From NCBI GenBank assembly GCA_028293765.1, contig JAQGOG010000119.1, positions 1 to 64,000 on the forward strand: 64,000 nt of DNA, read 5' to 3'. Origin of the DNA: Gammaproteobacteria bacterium. Lineage in GTDB: Bacteria > Pseudomonadota > Gammaproteobacteria > Steroidobacterales > Steroidobacteraceae. The translations under genes were made by a program, and so were the position numbers. Positions 1-7,382 of this stretch are shown one piece after another (within the stretch, counting starts at the first letter, position 1; each line of letters begins with the position of its first letter). Below the pieces are notes generated by a model. The model saw nothing but the letters and a program-made list of their open reading frames with translations, had not been told where the DNA came from and made no database searches.

Positions 1-123
1 TTTCCGGTGGCTTCCAATGCCACCAACGCGGGACGTCAGCAGAATCGCCGTGTAGAGATCGTGTTCTCGGATGACGCAGGCCGCTTCGCGCAGGGCGGTT
101 CGCAGAATTCGAGCTCGCGGTAA
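1..123 (+). CDS. OmpA-family protein, C-terminal fragment (5' end outside window)
   Basis: Only the last 40 codons are inside the window. They read in frame to a TAA and contain NAGRQQNRRVEIVF, the conserved end of the OmpA/MotB peptidoglycan-binding domain (the NRRVE motif near the C-terminus). The domain tethers outer-membrane or periplasmic proteins to the cell wall. The tail after the domain is a short Gly/Ser/Gln-rich stretch. A good intrinsic terminator follows about 80 bases downstream, so this is probably the last gene of its transcript. Nothing can be said about the N-terminal part. Confidence 0.8.
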   Translation, partial: FPVASNATNAGRQQNRRVEIVFSDDAGRFAQGGSQNSSSR

Positions 124-205
124 CCCCCACAGTCAGTCCCGATCCGATCCGAAGCTGCGCTGAAGGTCCGGGTCGGGACGGCCGGAACGGACATTGCGAA
201 CAGGC

Positions 206-236
206 AAAGGCGCACGGGCAACCGGTGCGCCTTTTT
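206..236 (+). terminator. Rho-independent terminator after the OmpA-family gene
   Basis: A 10-bp perfect stem (AAAGGCGCAC with GTGCGCCTTT) and a 9-base loop run directly into a T-run on the + strand. It separates the OmpA-family gene from the BON-domain gene, whose start codon is 26 bases further on. Confidence 0.75.
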
Positions 237-261
237 CGCATTGGGGCAAAAGAGGTGAACC

Positions 262-1614
262 ATGAATCAGCGGGATGACAATCCGGGCAGCGACTATGGG
301 GAGCGTGGGCGAGACACGAACGGCAGCCGGGACTTCTACCCCGGCAGCCACGGTTTCGAGGACGCGACTCACAGGGCCTATGGGGGGCGGGGTCCATCGG
401 AGCGCGAAGGCTCGTCCGCTCAAGGGCAGAATCCTCCAGGCCAGTATGAGAGAGACACCTACGCCCAGGGGCAACACCGCCCGGGTCAGTACGGGTCGGA
501 TCGCTACGGTGGGGATCCGCGTCAGAGTGGCTCGAGCCAACACCCCGAGTCCGGGCCGGGGCGCTATGGCTCCCGTCAGCATGCAGAGGGACCGCGCGAA
601 CAGTGGAACAGCGGCTTCGGACAGCGATACGACCAAGGGCGCCAGGAGTCAGAAAGCTATGGCTACGGTGGAGGGCAAGGGTGGGGTCGCGCTTATGGGG
701 ACGGCGGTGACGAGCTTGGCTACGGCGGCGGAGAAGGCCGATATACCCACGACCATAGGGCTACGCAGCAACCCTATGAACAACGTGGCACCGCATTCCG
801 GCAGTACGGAGCGCGCGGACCGCGCGCGGACGAGGAGGGCGCCCGTCCGTATAGGTCCCAGGATGAGCATCGTGCTGGGCAGTACAGCCAGCCGCAGTAC
901 CGACAGGGGCGGTACGCTGGCCGTTTTCCTCGCGATCAATATGGCCAGGAGCACTCGAGCGAGCAGCTTTTCGGGCGCGAGCCGTTTCGCCGTGACGATG
1001 AGCCGCGTTACTTCGGCACCGGCGCAGCAGGACAAGGTGGGCCCGGCTTCACAGGCGGCGCCTTCGCTTATGGCGATGGGCCCCGTGACGAACCGCGTCT
1101 GCAGGACACTGAGTATTCCGACGAGTCCGCTCTGAGCTACGGCCGCGGCTACCGCCGAGGTTACGGTGCCGGTGGATCCGGAGGCTCCGGTCGCCCCGGA
1201 GCGGCTCGCAACCGGCCGTTTCCGCCGGGCCCAAAGGGATATCAGCGCTCGGACGAGCGGCTCAAGGAGGACATCTCGGAGCGTCTCATGGAGGCCGTGC
1301 ACGTCGACTCCAGTGAAGTCACTGTCGAGGTACGCGACGCCAAGGTCGTGCTCGAGGGCGTCGTACCGGATCGTCGCATGAAGCATGCGATCGAGGATCT
1401 CGTCGACGCTTGCCCGGGTGTGCAGGACATCGATAACAGGGTGCGAGTGGGAAGCGCGAGTGTGCAGGCTGCCGGGACGGTCGGGAGGACGTCAACGGCT
1501 ATGGGAAGTGCTACATCACAGTCCGGCGCGGGAAGCGCAGCGACGGCGCCAGCCGTTGCCGGCAGCGCCGCGAGCACGACGACTGGGACTACGAACCCGA
1601 GCAAGTCCAAGTAA
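262..1614 (+). CDS. BON-domain protein with a long Gly/Tyr/Arg/Gln-rich disordered N-terminus
   Basis: 450 residues. About residues 1-310 are low complexity, rich in Gly, Tyr, Arg, Gln and Ser, with repeated RYG, QYG and GGYG-like steps and no signal peptide. A single BON domain follows at about residues 325-395 (DERLKEDISERLMEA, then VTVEVRDAKVVLEGVV), and a Ser/Ala/Thr-rich tail ends the protein. BON domains (as in OsmY) are linked to envelope stress and phospholipid binding. Without a signal sequence this one is probably cytosolic. The start is supported by GAGGTG seven bases upstream of the ATG. The composition of the first part resembles proteins that phase-separate; that is inference. 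The gene is convergent with rpoN. Confidence 0.85.
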   Translation: MNQRDDNPGSDYGERGRDTNGSRDFYPGSHGFEDATHRAYGGRGPSEREGSSAQGQNPPGQYERDTYAQGQHRPGQYGSDRYGGDPRQSGSSQHPESGPGRYGSRQHAEGPREQWNSGFGQRYDQGRQESESYGYGGGQGWGRAYGDGGDELGYGGGEGRYTHDHRATQQPYEQRGTAFRQYGARGPRADEEGARPYRSQDEHRAGQYSQPQYRQGRYAGRFPRDQYGQEHSSEQLFGREPFRRDDEPRYFGTGAAGQGGPGFTGGAFAYGDGPRDEPRLQDTEYSDESALSYGRGYRRGYGAGGSGGSGRPGAARNRPFPPGPKGYQRSDERLKEDISERLMEAVHVDSSEVTVEVRDAKVVLEGVVPDRRMKHAIEDLVDACPGVQDIDNRVRVGSASVQAAGTVGRTSTAMGSATSQSGAGSAATAPAVAGSAASTTTGTTNPSKSK

Positions 1615-1631
1615 CTTTAACCTTGGAGCAT

Positions 1632-1663
1632 GGCGGGAGGCGAGGCGACGCCGCCTCCCCGCC
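1632..1663. terminator. GC-rich hairpin between convergent genes (weak terminator candidate)
   Basis: An imperfect GC-rich inverted repeat (GGCGGGAGGCG against CGCCTCCCCGCC) lies in the 71-base gap between the BON-domain gene and rpoN. There is no clear T-run on either strand, so intrinsic termination is doubtful. Confidence 0.25.
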
Positions 1664-1685
1664 GCCCGCGATTGCGCAGCGTTCG

Positions 1686-3041
1686 TCAGGCGCGTCGGAA
1701 GTCGACCGCCGGCAATTGCATGGAGCGGCGGTACTTCGTTACCGTGCGCCGCGCCACCTTCACACCTCGCTCCGACAGCAACTCCGTCAGCTGCACGTCC
1801 GACAGAGGGTTGCGTCGGTCCTCCGCCGCAATGAACTCGCGCAGCAGCGCGCGAATCGCTGTCGCCGAACAGGAGCCACCGCTGGTGGTGGCTAGTTGGC
1901 GCGAAAAGAAGCGCTTGAAGGCCACCACGCCGCGCGGCGTCGCCATGAACTTGTGGCTGGTGGCGCGCGAGACCGTTGATTCATGAAGGTTCAGCTCATC
2001 GGCAATCTCGCGCAGGGTGAGCGGACGCATTGCCAGGTCGCCGTACTCGAAGAAGTTCTTCTGTCGCGCGACCACCGCTTCCGCAACTCGCTGGATAGTG
2101 AGGAAACGTTGCTCGAGATTGCGCACCAGCCAGCGTGCTTCCTGCAGATGCTGCGCGAGCAGTGTCGTCTCGCCGTCCCGTGCCTGACGGAAGTAGTCGG
2201 CGTACTGCTGATTGACACGAATACGCGGATAGATCGCGGCGTTGACGCTCACCATCCAGCGCTTTTTTTCCTTCCGCACGATGACGTCGGGCACGATGGC
2301 CCGCGGTTCGAACGTCCCGACCTTGGAGCCCGGCCGCGGATCGAGACTGCGGATCAACTCCATCGCGGCGCGCAGCTCGTCCTCAGAACAGCCCAGTGCG
2401 TCCAGTAACCGGGTGTTATCCCGAGCAGCCATCAGCGCGAGCTTGTTCTGAACAATGTCGAGTGCCAGCTCACGCCCGCGCAGGCCGCGATCCAGGGCCT
2501 GCAGCTGCAGCGACAGACACTCCCCCAGATCGCGCGCGGCGATCCCATTGGGCTCGAGCGTCTGCACGATGCGAAGCGCGGTCTCGAGTTCGCCGGGCTC
2601 CGCTCCGGGTGCGTGGGCCGCGAACTCTTCGAGCGGCTGGCGCAGGAATCCGTCTTCGTCGAGCGCATCGACGATCAGATTGGCCAGCACATAGTCCCGC
2701 TCGGTCAGGCCGAGCAGCAGGAGTTGCTCCCGCAGCGAGTCATGCAGCGTGGACGGCGAGGCGGTCCATTCGGTCCAATCCGGCGTGTCGTCGCCGCCGC
2801 CCGCGCCCGATCCCGAGAAATCCAGGTCGGCGTGCCCGCTGTCTTCCGCAGCGCTGTCCTCGGCTTGGGACGACTCGGGGGTTTCGGCGCTCTCCTCCAG
2901 GAACGGATTCTGCGCAATGGCCTGGTGCAGTTCTTGCACGCACTCCAGTGCCGACAACTGCAGCAGCTTCACCGATTGCTGCAGCCTGGGAGTCAGAGTG
3001 AGCTGCTGCTTCAGGCGCAGTCCCATTACGGCGTTGGACAT
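1686..3041 (-). CDS. rpoN: RNA polymerase sigma-54 factor RpoN
   Basis: 451 residues from the chosen start. Region I is the Gln/Leu-rich activator-interaction segment (GLRLKQQLTLTPRLQQ, LLQLSALECVQEL). An acidic region II follows, then the core-binding domain and the C-terminal DNA-binding domain ending in the RpoN box ARRTVTKYRRSMQLP. The factor directs transcription from -24/-12 promoters and needs an AAA+ activator, and one is encoded 4 kb away. The reading frame stays open far upstream, but homology starts at Met-Gly-Leu-Arg. ATG codons at 3068, 3041 and 3026 are all possible, and 3068 has the closest Shine-Dalgarno (GAGG). The usual rpoN neighbours (lptB, hpf, ptsN) are absent here, so a second paralogue elsewhere is possible. 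Confidence 0.93.
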   Translation of the reverse strand: MSNAVMGLRLKQQLTLTPRLQQSVKLLQLSALECVQELHQAIAQNPFLEESAETPESSQAEDSAAEDSGHADLDFSGSGAGGGDDTPDWTEWTASPSTLHDSLREQLLLLGLTERDYVLANLIVDALDEDGFLRQPLEEFAAHAPGAEPGELETALRIVQTLEPNGIAARDLGECLSLQLQALDRGLRGRELALDIVQNKLALMAARDNTRLLDALGCSEDELRAAMELIRSLDPRPGSKVGTFEPRAIVPDVIVRKEKKRWMVSVNAAIYPRIRVNQQYADYFRQARDGETTLLAQHLQEARWLVRNLEQRFLTIQRVAEAVVARQKNFFEYGDLAMRPLTLREIADELNLHESTVSRATSHKFMATPRGVVAFKRFFSRQLATTSGGSCSATAIRALLREFIAAEDRRNPLSDVQLTELLSERGVKVARRTVTKYRRSMQLPAVDFRRA

Positions 3042-3234
3042 TCGAGGAACCCTCAACTTGTAATCCATCAACCTCGAGCAACAGCTATGCCAGCAACGTC
3101 GGGCGAGCGGCAATTGCCGCAAAACGTCCTTCTGACGAGGCTTCTCCCAGCGGATGTACCCGGGGAGAAGTTGCAACGGCGTGTAAAGAACGCCAGCGCC
3201 TCGAGCTGTCGCCCCGAAGTCTCGTGCGAACGAC

Positions 3235-4923
3235 ATGACAACAATTCACGACATCGATCCCGGTTCCCGCGAGCACGAGCTGGAGAGCTTGCTGCGGCGA
3301 ACACAGCTCGCTTGCGACGTCCTGGCGCGTCGCAAGGACGAGCTCGATTCGGTTCTGGCGGCGGGCCGGCTGGGCTTCTGCCGCATCGCGGGTAAGACCC
3401 GTGAGGTGCTGACCACCAATTCGCAATTCAAAGCAGAGTTCGGCTGGCCTCCGGATGCGCAAATCAGCTGGCAGGAGCTGGAGAAGCGTGTTCAGCGCGA
3501 CGACCGCCCGAAGCTCGCCGACGCGGTCGACGCGGCGTTCACCTCCGGCGCGGAGGTCGACATCATAGTGCGGACCCAATGGCCGACAAGCGGCAAGCAG
3601 TGGGTCACGATCCGCGGCCGTCCGGTCAGCAGCGACGACGCATTGGAGACGGACCTCATCCTCACCTCGCGCAACGTGAGCGCCGAGCGCCGCGCGGCGG
3701 TCGGCAAGCAGCGGGAACGGGCCTCACTCCTCGAGCAGGAGCGTAAGTTGCGCGAAGCGGCGGAGGCGGCAAACCGTGCAAAAGACGAATTCCTGTCCGT
3801 CATTTCGCACGAGCTGCGCTCGCCTTTGAATGCGATTCTGGGTTGGAACCGTATTCTCACGCTCAAGCGTCGCGAAGACCCCGAGGTCGCCTCCATTACC
3901 CCACGGATCGAGCAAAGCGCCAAGGCGCAGCTCAAGATGGTGAACGACCTGCTCGACCTGGGCCGGGTCGGCACGGGCAAGCTGAAGATCGAGGCGCGGC
4001 CGGCCCAACTCGCTAAGGTGGTGAGCTTGGCGCTGGACTTGGCGCGCCCGACTGCCGCAGCCAGGGGCATAGAGATCGTGGCCGACCTCGCTCCCGGCGC
4101 GGGGCAGTTGCGCGGCGATCCGGATAGGCTGCAACAGGTCGTCGCGAACCTCCTCTCGAACGCCGTCAAATTCACCTCTCCTGGGGGGCGAATCACCGTC
4201 ACGCTGCGCGATGTAGCGGCGTTCACCGAGCTTGCGATCGCGGATACCGGGCAGGGTATCGCGCCGGAGTTGCTGCCTCACGTTTTCGATCGGTTTCGTC
4301 AAGGCGACAGCTCGAGCACGCGTCACTCTGGAGGGCTGGGCCTCGGACTCACGCTCGTGCGTGAAATTGTCGCGCTTCACGGAGGCTCGGTGGCCGCCAA
4401 CAGCGAGGGGGTGGGGGCGGGAGCCGTGTTCCTCGTGAGGCTGCCGACTACCCACGGTTGGCCCGCGGCGGACAAGGCAGCCTCCGGCGGTAGTGAGCGC
4501 GGATCCACGCTTCGCAGCCTCGATGGATTGTCGATTCTGGTAGTCGATGACGAAATGGATGCGCGTACTGTCGTGGCGGAGACGCTCCGGCTCGAAGGAG
4601 CGCGCGTCACCGTCACCGATTCGGCGTGCTCGGCCTTCCAACACCTGCAGGCGGTCGGTGCGCACTTCGACATTCTCGTCACGGACATCGGGATGCCCGA
4701 GGAGGACGGCTACTCGCTCGTCAGAAAGGTACGCGCCCTGCAGATCGGCCGGCACATGCTGGCGATCGCGGTAACGGGTTATGCGTCGAAGGGGGATGTC
4801 GCGGCGGCCATCGAGGCGGGTTTCGACGTGCACGTGCCCAAGCCCGTTGATTTCGATACTTTTGTGCCGATGGTGCGCCGGTTGGCGGCGCTGACACGCA
4901 GTGAGGCATCGCCGCGCGTGTAG
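3235..4923 (+). CDS. Hybrid sensor histidine kinase with C-terminal receiver domain
   Basis: 562 residues with no membrane segment. An N-terminal PAS-like sensor (about 30-150) is followed by a coiled-coil linker and a HisKA dimerisation domain with phospho-acceptor His192 in SHELRSPLNAILGW. The HATPase_c domain shows N-, G1- and G2-box motifs (LLSNAVKFTSPGG, IADTGQGIAP, GLGLGLTLVREI). A receiver domain starts near residue 425 with Asp484 as phosphorylation site (LVTDIGMPEEDG) and a conserved Lys (VPKPVDF). It is a soluble hybrid kinase that probably passes phosphate to a separate Hpt or response regulator. It is divergent from rpoN. The ligand is unknown. An overlapping reverse-strand frame is a GC artefact. 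Confidence 0.9.
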   Translation: MTTIHDIDPGSREHELESLLRRTQLACDVLARRKDELDSVLAAGRLGFCRIAGKTREVLTTNSQFKAEFGWPPDAQISWQELEKRVQRDDRPKLADAVDAAFTSGAEVDIIVRTQWPTSGKQWVTIRGRPVSSDDALETDLILTSRNVSAERRAAVGKQRERASLLEQERKLREAAEAANRAKDEFLSVISHELRSPLNAILGWNRILTLKRREDPEVASITPRIEQSAKAQLKMVNDLLDLGRVGTGKLKIEARPAQLAKVVSLALDLARPTAAARGIEIVADLAPGAGQLRGDPDRLQQVVANLLSNAVKFTSPGGRITVTLRDVAAFTELAIADTGQGIAPELLPHVFDRFRQGDSSSTRHSGGLGLGLTLVREIVALHGGSVAANSEGVGAGAVFLVRLPTTHGWPAADKAASGGSERGSTLRSLDGLSILVVDDEMDARTVVAETLRLEGARVTVTDSACSAFQHLQAVGAHFDILVTDIGMPEEDGYSLVRKVRALQIGRHMLAIAVTGYASKGDVAAAIEAGFDVHVPKPVDFDTFVPMVRRLAALTRSEASPRV

Positions 4924-5349
4924 CCGACCACGCTAGCCCGTCCCGGCCCCCGCATTGGCCCGCAAGCGGACAAAAAAATAGCGGGCTGGTCGCACCACAG
5001 CCCGCCAAACGGGGGGTCTTCGGTAGCGCTGCCGCCCAAGGACGCGGCGTCAGCGCAAAAACTCCGGGCGCTGGTGAGTTGCAATCACCGTGCCCGCGCT
5101 CGCAGGTATGCAACCAACATGCCAGCAGCGCCGGCGGTGATTTAAGTTATCGGGACGCCGCGGAAGTACGCATTCGGGCCCATTTCCGCGCGAATTCGTA
5201 TGTAAATCGTACAGCTGCTGAAAAATGTGCCGGCGCGCGCTGTATGGGCATGCAGGGCGAAGCGCGGGTTCGAGCGCGGCACATCTCATGCTTCCGGTAA
5301 GTCCCCGGTGCGCGCTGCGCGCGCGCTGCGAACAACAAGGCGGACCGCC
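4924..5349. other. 426-base intergenic region
   Basis: No convincing protein-coding gene is visible on either strand. The left part holds a hairpin with an A-run on the + strand, which is an intrinsic terminator for a minus-strand transcript although no minus-strand gene lies upstream of it. The right part is more AT-rich (around 5190-5220, TTCGTATGTAAATCG) and may carry the promoter for the DUF2383/antiporter pair. No riboswitch or tRNA fold was recognised. Confidence 0.5.
4972..5005 (-). terminator. Orphan minus-strand intrinsic terminator
   Basis: An 8-bp stem (GCGGGCTG / CAGCCCGC) has seven consecutive A on the + strand beside it, i.e. a T-run on the minus strand immediately after the hairpin. 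On the + strand there is no T-run after it, so it does not look like the terminator of the upstream kinase gene. It may end a small RNA that starts somewhere in 5010-5340. Confidence 0.55.
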
Positions 5350-5871
5350 ATGAGCCACCGGTTCACGATAGACGCACTCAAAGAGTTGATTGCGGCCCGT
5401 AGCGACGGCGAGCAGGGCTTACGGATCTGCGCCGAACACGTTCGGACCTCAGAGCTGAGAGCGATTCTCCTGACGCACTTGCACGACTGCGCACAGGCTG
5501 TGCAGGAACTGCAATCTCTAGTCCGTGTACTCGGCGGCGATCCAGAGGCCGGCCTGCCGGCGGCCGGCATACGAGGGCTGAGCGCCACGGACTCAGCAGC
5601 CGCACACCGCCGGTGGGCCGACCTGCGAGCGGCTCTTGCTTGTGACGAAGACAGAGTTATTCTCGACGAGTGCGAGCGCGGCGAGAGCCGTGCGCTCGAG
5701 GTATACCGGAACGCTTTGGACGATCCGCTACCGGACCTCGTGCGCGCGATCGTGCTGCGCCAGTTCGAGGACGTGATGACCAACCACGATCAGATCCGAG
5801 ATCTGCGCAGTCAGCAGTCGATTCGCGCCAATCTCGCGGCGGGCAACGGTGCGCAGGCAGGACAACATTAG
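5350..5871 (+). CDS. DUF2383 (PA2169-type) four-helix-bundle protein
   Basis: 173 residues. It is mostly amphipathic helix with ferritin-like four-helix character: DALKELIAARSDGEQG near the N-terminus, then CAEHVRTSELRAILL and AVQELQSLVRVLGGDPE, matching the PA2169/DUF2383 family. These small proteins are often stress-induced. Their biochemical role is not established. The ATG at 5350 is preceded by AAGGCGG and fits the family start; an in-frame upstream ATG at 5227 would add 41 non-homologous residues. The 3' end overlaps the antiporter start by 23 bases, so the two are probably translationally coupled. Confidence 0.82.
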   Translation: MSHRFTIDALKELIAARSDGEQGLRICAEHVRTSELRAILLTHLHDCAQAVQELQSLVRVLGGDPEAGLPAAGIRGLSATDSAAAHRRWADLRAALACDEDRVILDECERGESRALEVYRNALDDPLPDLVRAIVLRQFEDVMTNHDQIRDLRSQQSIRANLAAGNGAQAGQH

Positions 5872-7048
5872 AGCCGACCTGCCGCTCACGCGGTGGTCGG
5901 CGAATCCGGTTCTTTTTGGCCTCGCGGTCGGCCTCATCGCTGGCCCTCCAGGCCTGCACCTGCTCGAGCCGCACGTGGTGGAAGACAGCGCGCTGATCGA
6001 ATCCGTCAGCGAGGTCGTGCTGCTGGTGGCCCTCTTCTGCGTCGGCCTGCGGTTGCGTATGCCATTTGAATGGCACCTCTGGCGCATGCCCCTGCGGCTC
6101 GCCACCTTGACGATGCTGGCGACGGCGACCCTCGCCGCAGCCGCGGCGCACGTGTTGTTCGATATGAATCTGCTGGAGGCGTTGTTGCTCGGAGCCGTGC
6201 TCGCGCCAACCGATGCCGTACTGGCCTCCGACATTCACGTTCCCGCCGAAGGCGATCCGGATCTGGTTCCCGTCACGCTCGCGGCGGAAGGGGCGCTAAC
6301 CAGCGCGCTGGCGGCGCCGTTGATGTTGATGGTGCTCGGGTTCCTGGGGCTCGACGACTCCGGCTCCGACGCCCTCGGCTCGCACATCCTGCTCGCCATC
6401 TGGTCTGTAGCCGGCGGCACTGTTGTGGGCTGGCTCATCGGCGCCCTCATGATGCGTTGGCTCGCCCTGCTCGACCCGGACCGCCAGGGGGATCTGCTGG
6501 AAGACATGATCGTGGTTGCGACGGCGGTGCTGACGTACATCTGCGCACTCGCGCTGCGTACCGAAGGGCTGATCGCCGTCTTCGTCGCGGGCCTCGCTGT
6601 CTCCCATGGCGGTCGCCTGCGGCGTTCGCTCCGCAAGGCCACGCCGAGCCCGCGCGTTCTGCGATTCGCGGGGCGCGTGGAACGTTTTGCGGCCGTCCTG
6701 GTCATGGTATTACTCGGCGCACTGCTGGCCGGCGTGGACTTTCATCTGCGCATGCTCGTGTTCGCACTGCTGTTATTAGCGGGGTTGCGCCCGCTGGCCG
6801 TACGTCTTGGGCTGGGAGGGCTGGGGCTGCCCGCCGCCCAGAGGCGCCCACTGGAATGGTTCGGCGCCCGCGGAGCGGCGTCGCTTTACTGTCTGGGGCT
6901 CGCCATCAACCACGGTGTGGGCGGGCCATTCGCGCATGAGTTGGCAGCCAGCGCCCTGGTTGTCGTCGTGACTTCCATCGTGTTCAGCGCCGTATCGGCG
7001 TTTTCACTCGGGAAGCAGTCACCCGGGCCGGGTGCAGTTGACTTATGA
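5849..7048 (+). CDS. CPA1/NhaP-type cation:proton antiporter-like membrane protein, atypical ion site
   Basis: 399 residues from a GTG inside the end of the preceding gene, with about 11 predicted hydrophobic helices. It resembles the NhaP/CPA1 (Na+/H+ exchanger) fold: VLAPTDAVLASD (residues 118-128) matches the conserved PTD helix. At the second signature, where CPA1 proteins have ExxxND (ESLLND), this one has EGALTS, so Glu147 is kept but Asn-Asp is replaced by Thr151-Ser152. That Asp is the cation/proton carboxylate in the family, so ordinary exchange is doubtful. It could transport another ion or act as a sensor. The overlap with the DUF2383 gene implies a joint role. Family call firm, substrate unknown. 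Confidence 0.78.
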   Translation: MRRQDNIRADLPLTRWSANPVLFGLAVGLIAGPPGLHLLEPHVVEDSALIESVSEVVLLVALFCVGLRLRMPFEWHLWRMPLRLATLTMLATATLAAAAAHVLFDMNLLEALLLGAVLAPTDAVLASDIHVPAEGDPDLVPVTLAAEGALTSALAAPLMLMVLGFLGLDDSGSDALGSHILLAIWSVAGGTVVGWLIGALMMRWLALLDPDRQGDLLEDMIVVATAVLTYICALALRTEGLIAVFVAGLAVSHGGRLRRSLRKATPSPRVLRFAGRVERFAAVLVMVLLGALLAGVDFHLRMLVFALLLLAGLRPLAVRLGLGGLGLPAAQRRPLEWFGARGAASLYCLGLAINHGVGGPFAHELAASALVVVVTSIVFSAVSAFSLGKQSPGPGAVDL

Positions 7049-7102
7049 TCCCGATACCGACTCATGACCCCGTTGCCGTTGCGCCTGGAGTGTGTCCCGG
7101 AC

Positions 7103-7237
7103 TCACTCACGAGGGCGCCGCCACGCTTCTTCCCAGCGGTCGACGTCCGGCCGTGCTAATCTCATGCGCTGCCGTTGTCGCCGCTGATCGAGCGTCATAG
7201 CTGCCAAACCCAAGGCAAACACGCCGATCGCCGCCAC
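7103..7237 (-). CDS. Candidate 44-residue single-span small protein
   Basis: A 44-codon frame starting at GTG and ending TGA lies in the 334-base gap between the antiporter and the sigma-54 activator. The predicted product begins with a hydrophobic stretch (AAIGVFALGLAAMTL) and continues with a basic, Trp-containing hydrophilic tail (LARPDVDRWEEAWRRP), a typical layout for a small inner-membrane protein. The upstream GAGAA is only a weak ribosome site, and an internal ATG is available. No family was recognised. This could still be chance. Confidence 0.33.
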   Translation of the reverse strand: MAAIGVFALGLAAMTLDQRRQRQRMRLARPDVDRWEEAWRRPRE

Positions 7238-7382
7238 GAGCGATTCTCAAGCCCATCGAGGCCCCGGAATGTCGACTACATCCGTGCTGACAGACGCATC
7301 AATCGTTCCCGTGGAACGGCGCGAATGGCAGCGGGCACGGCGCTTACGGCTACAGTGATATAGACAAGGTCCAGAGGATGAC

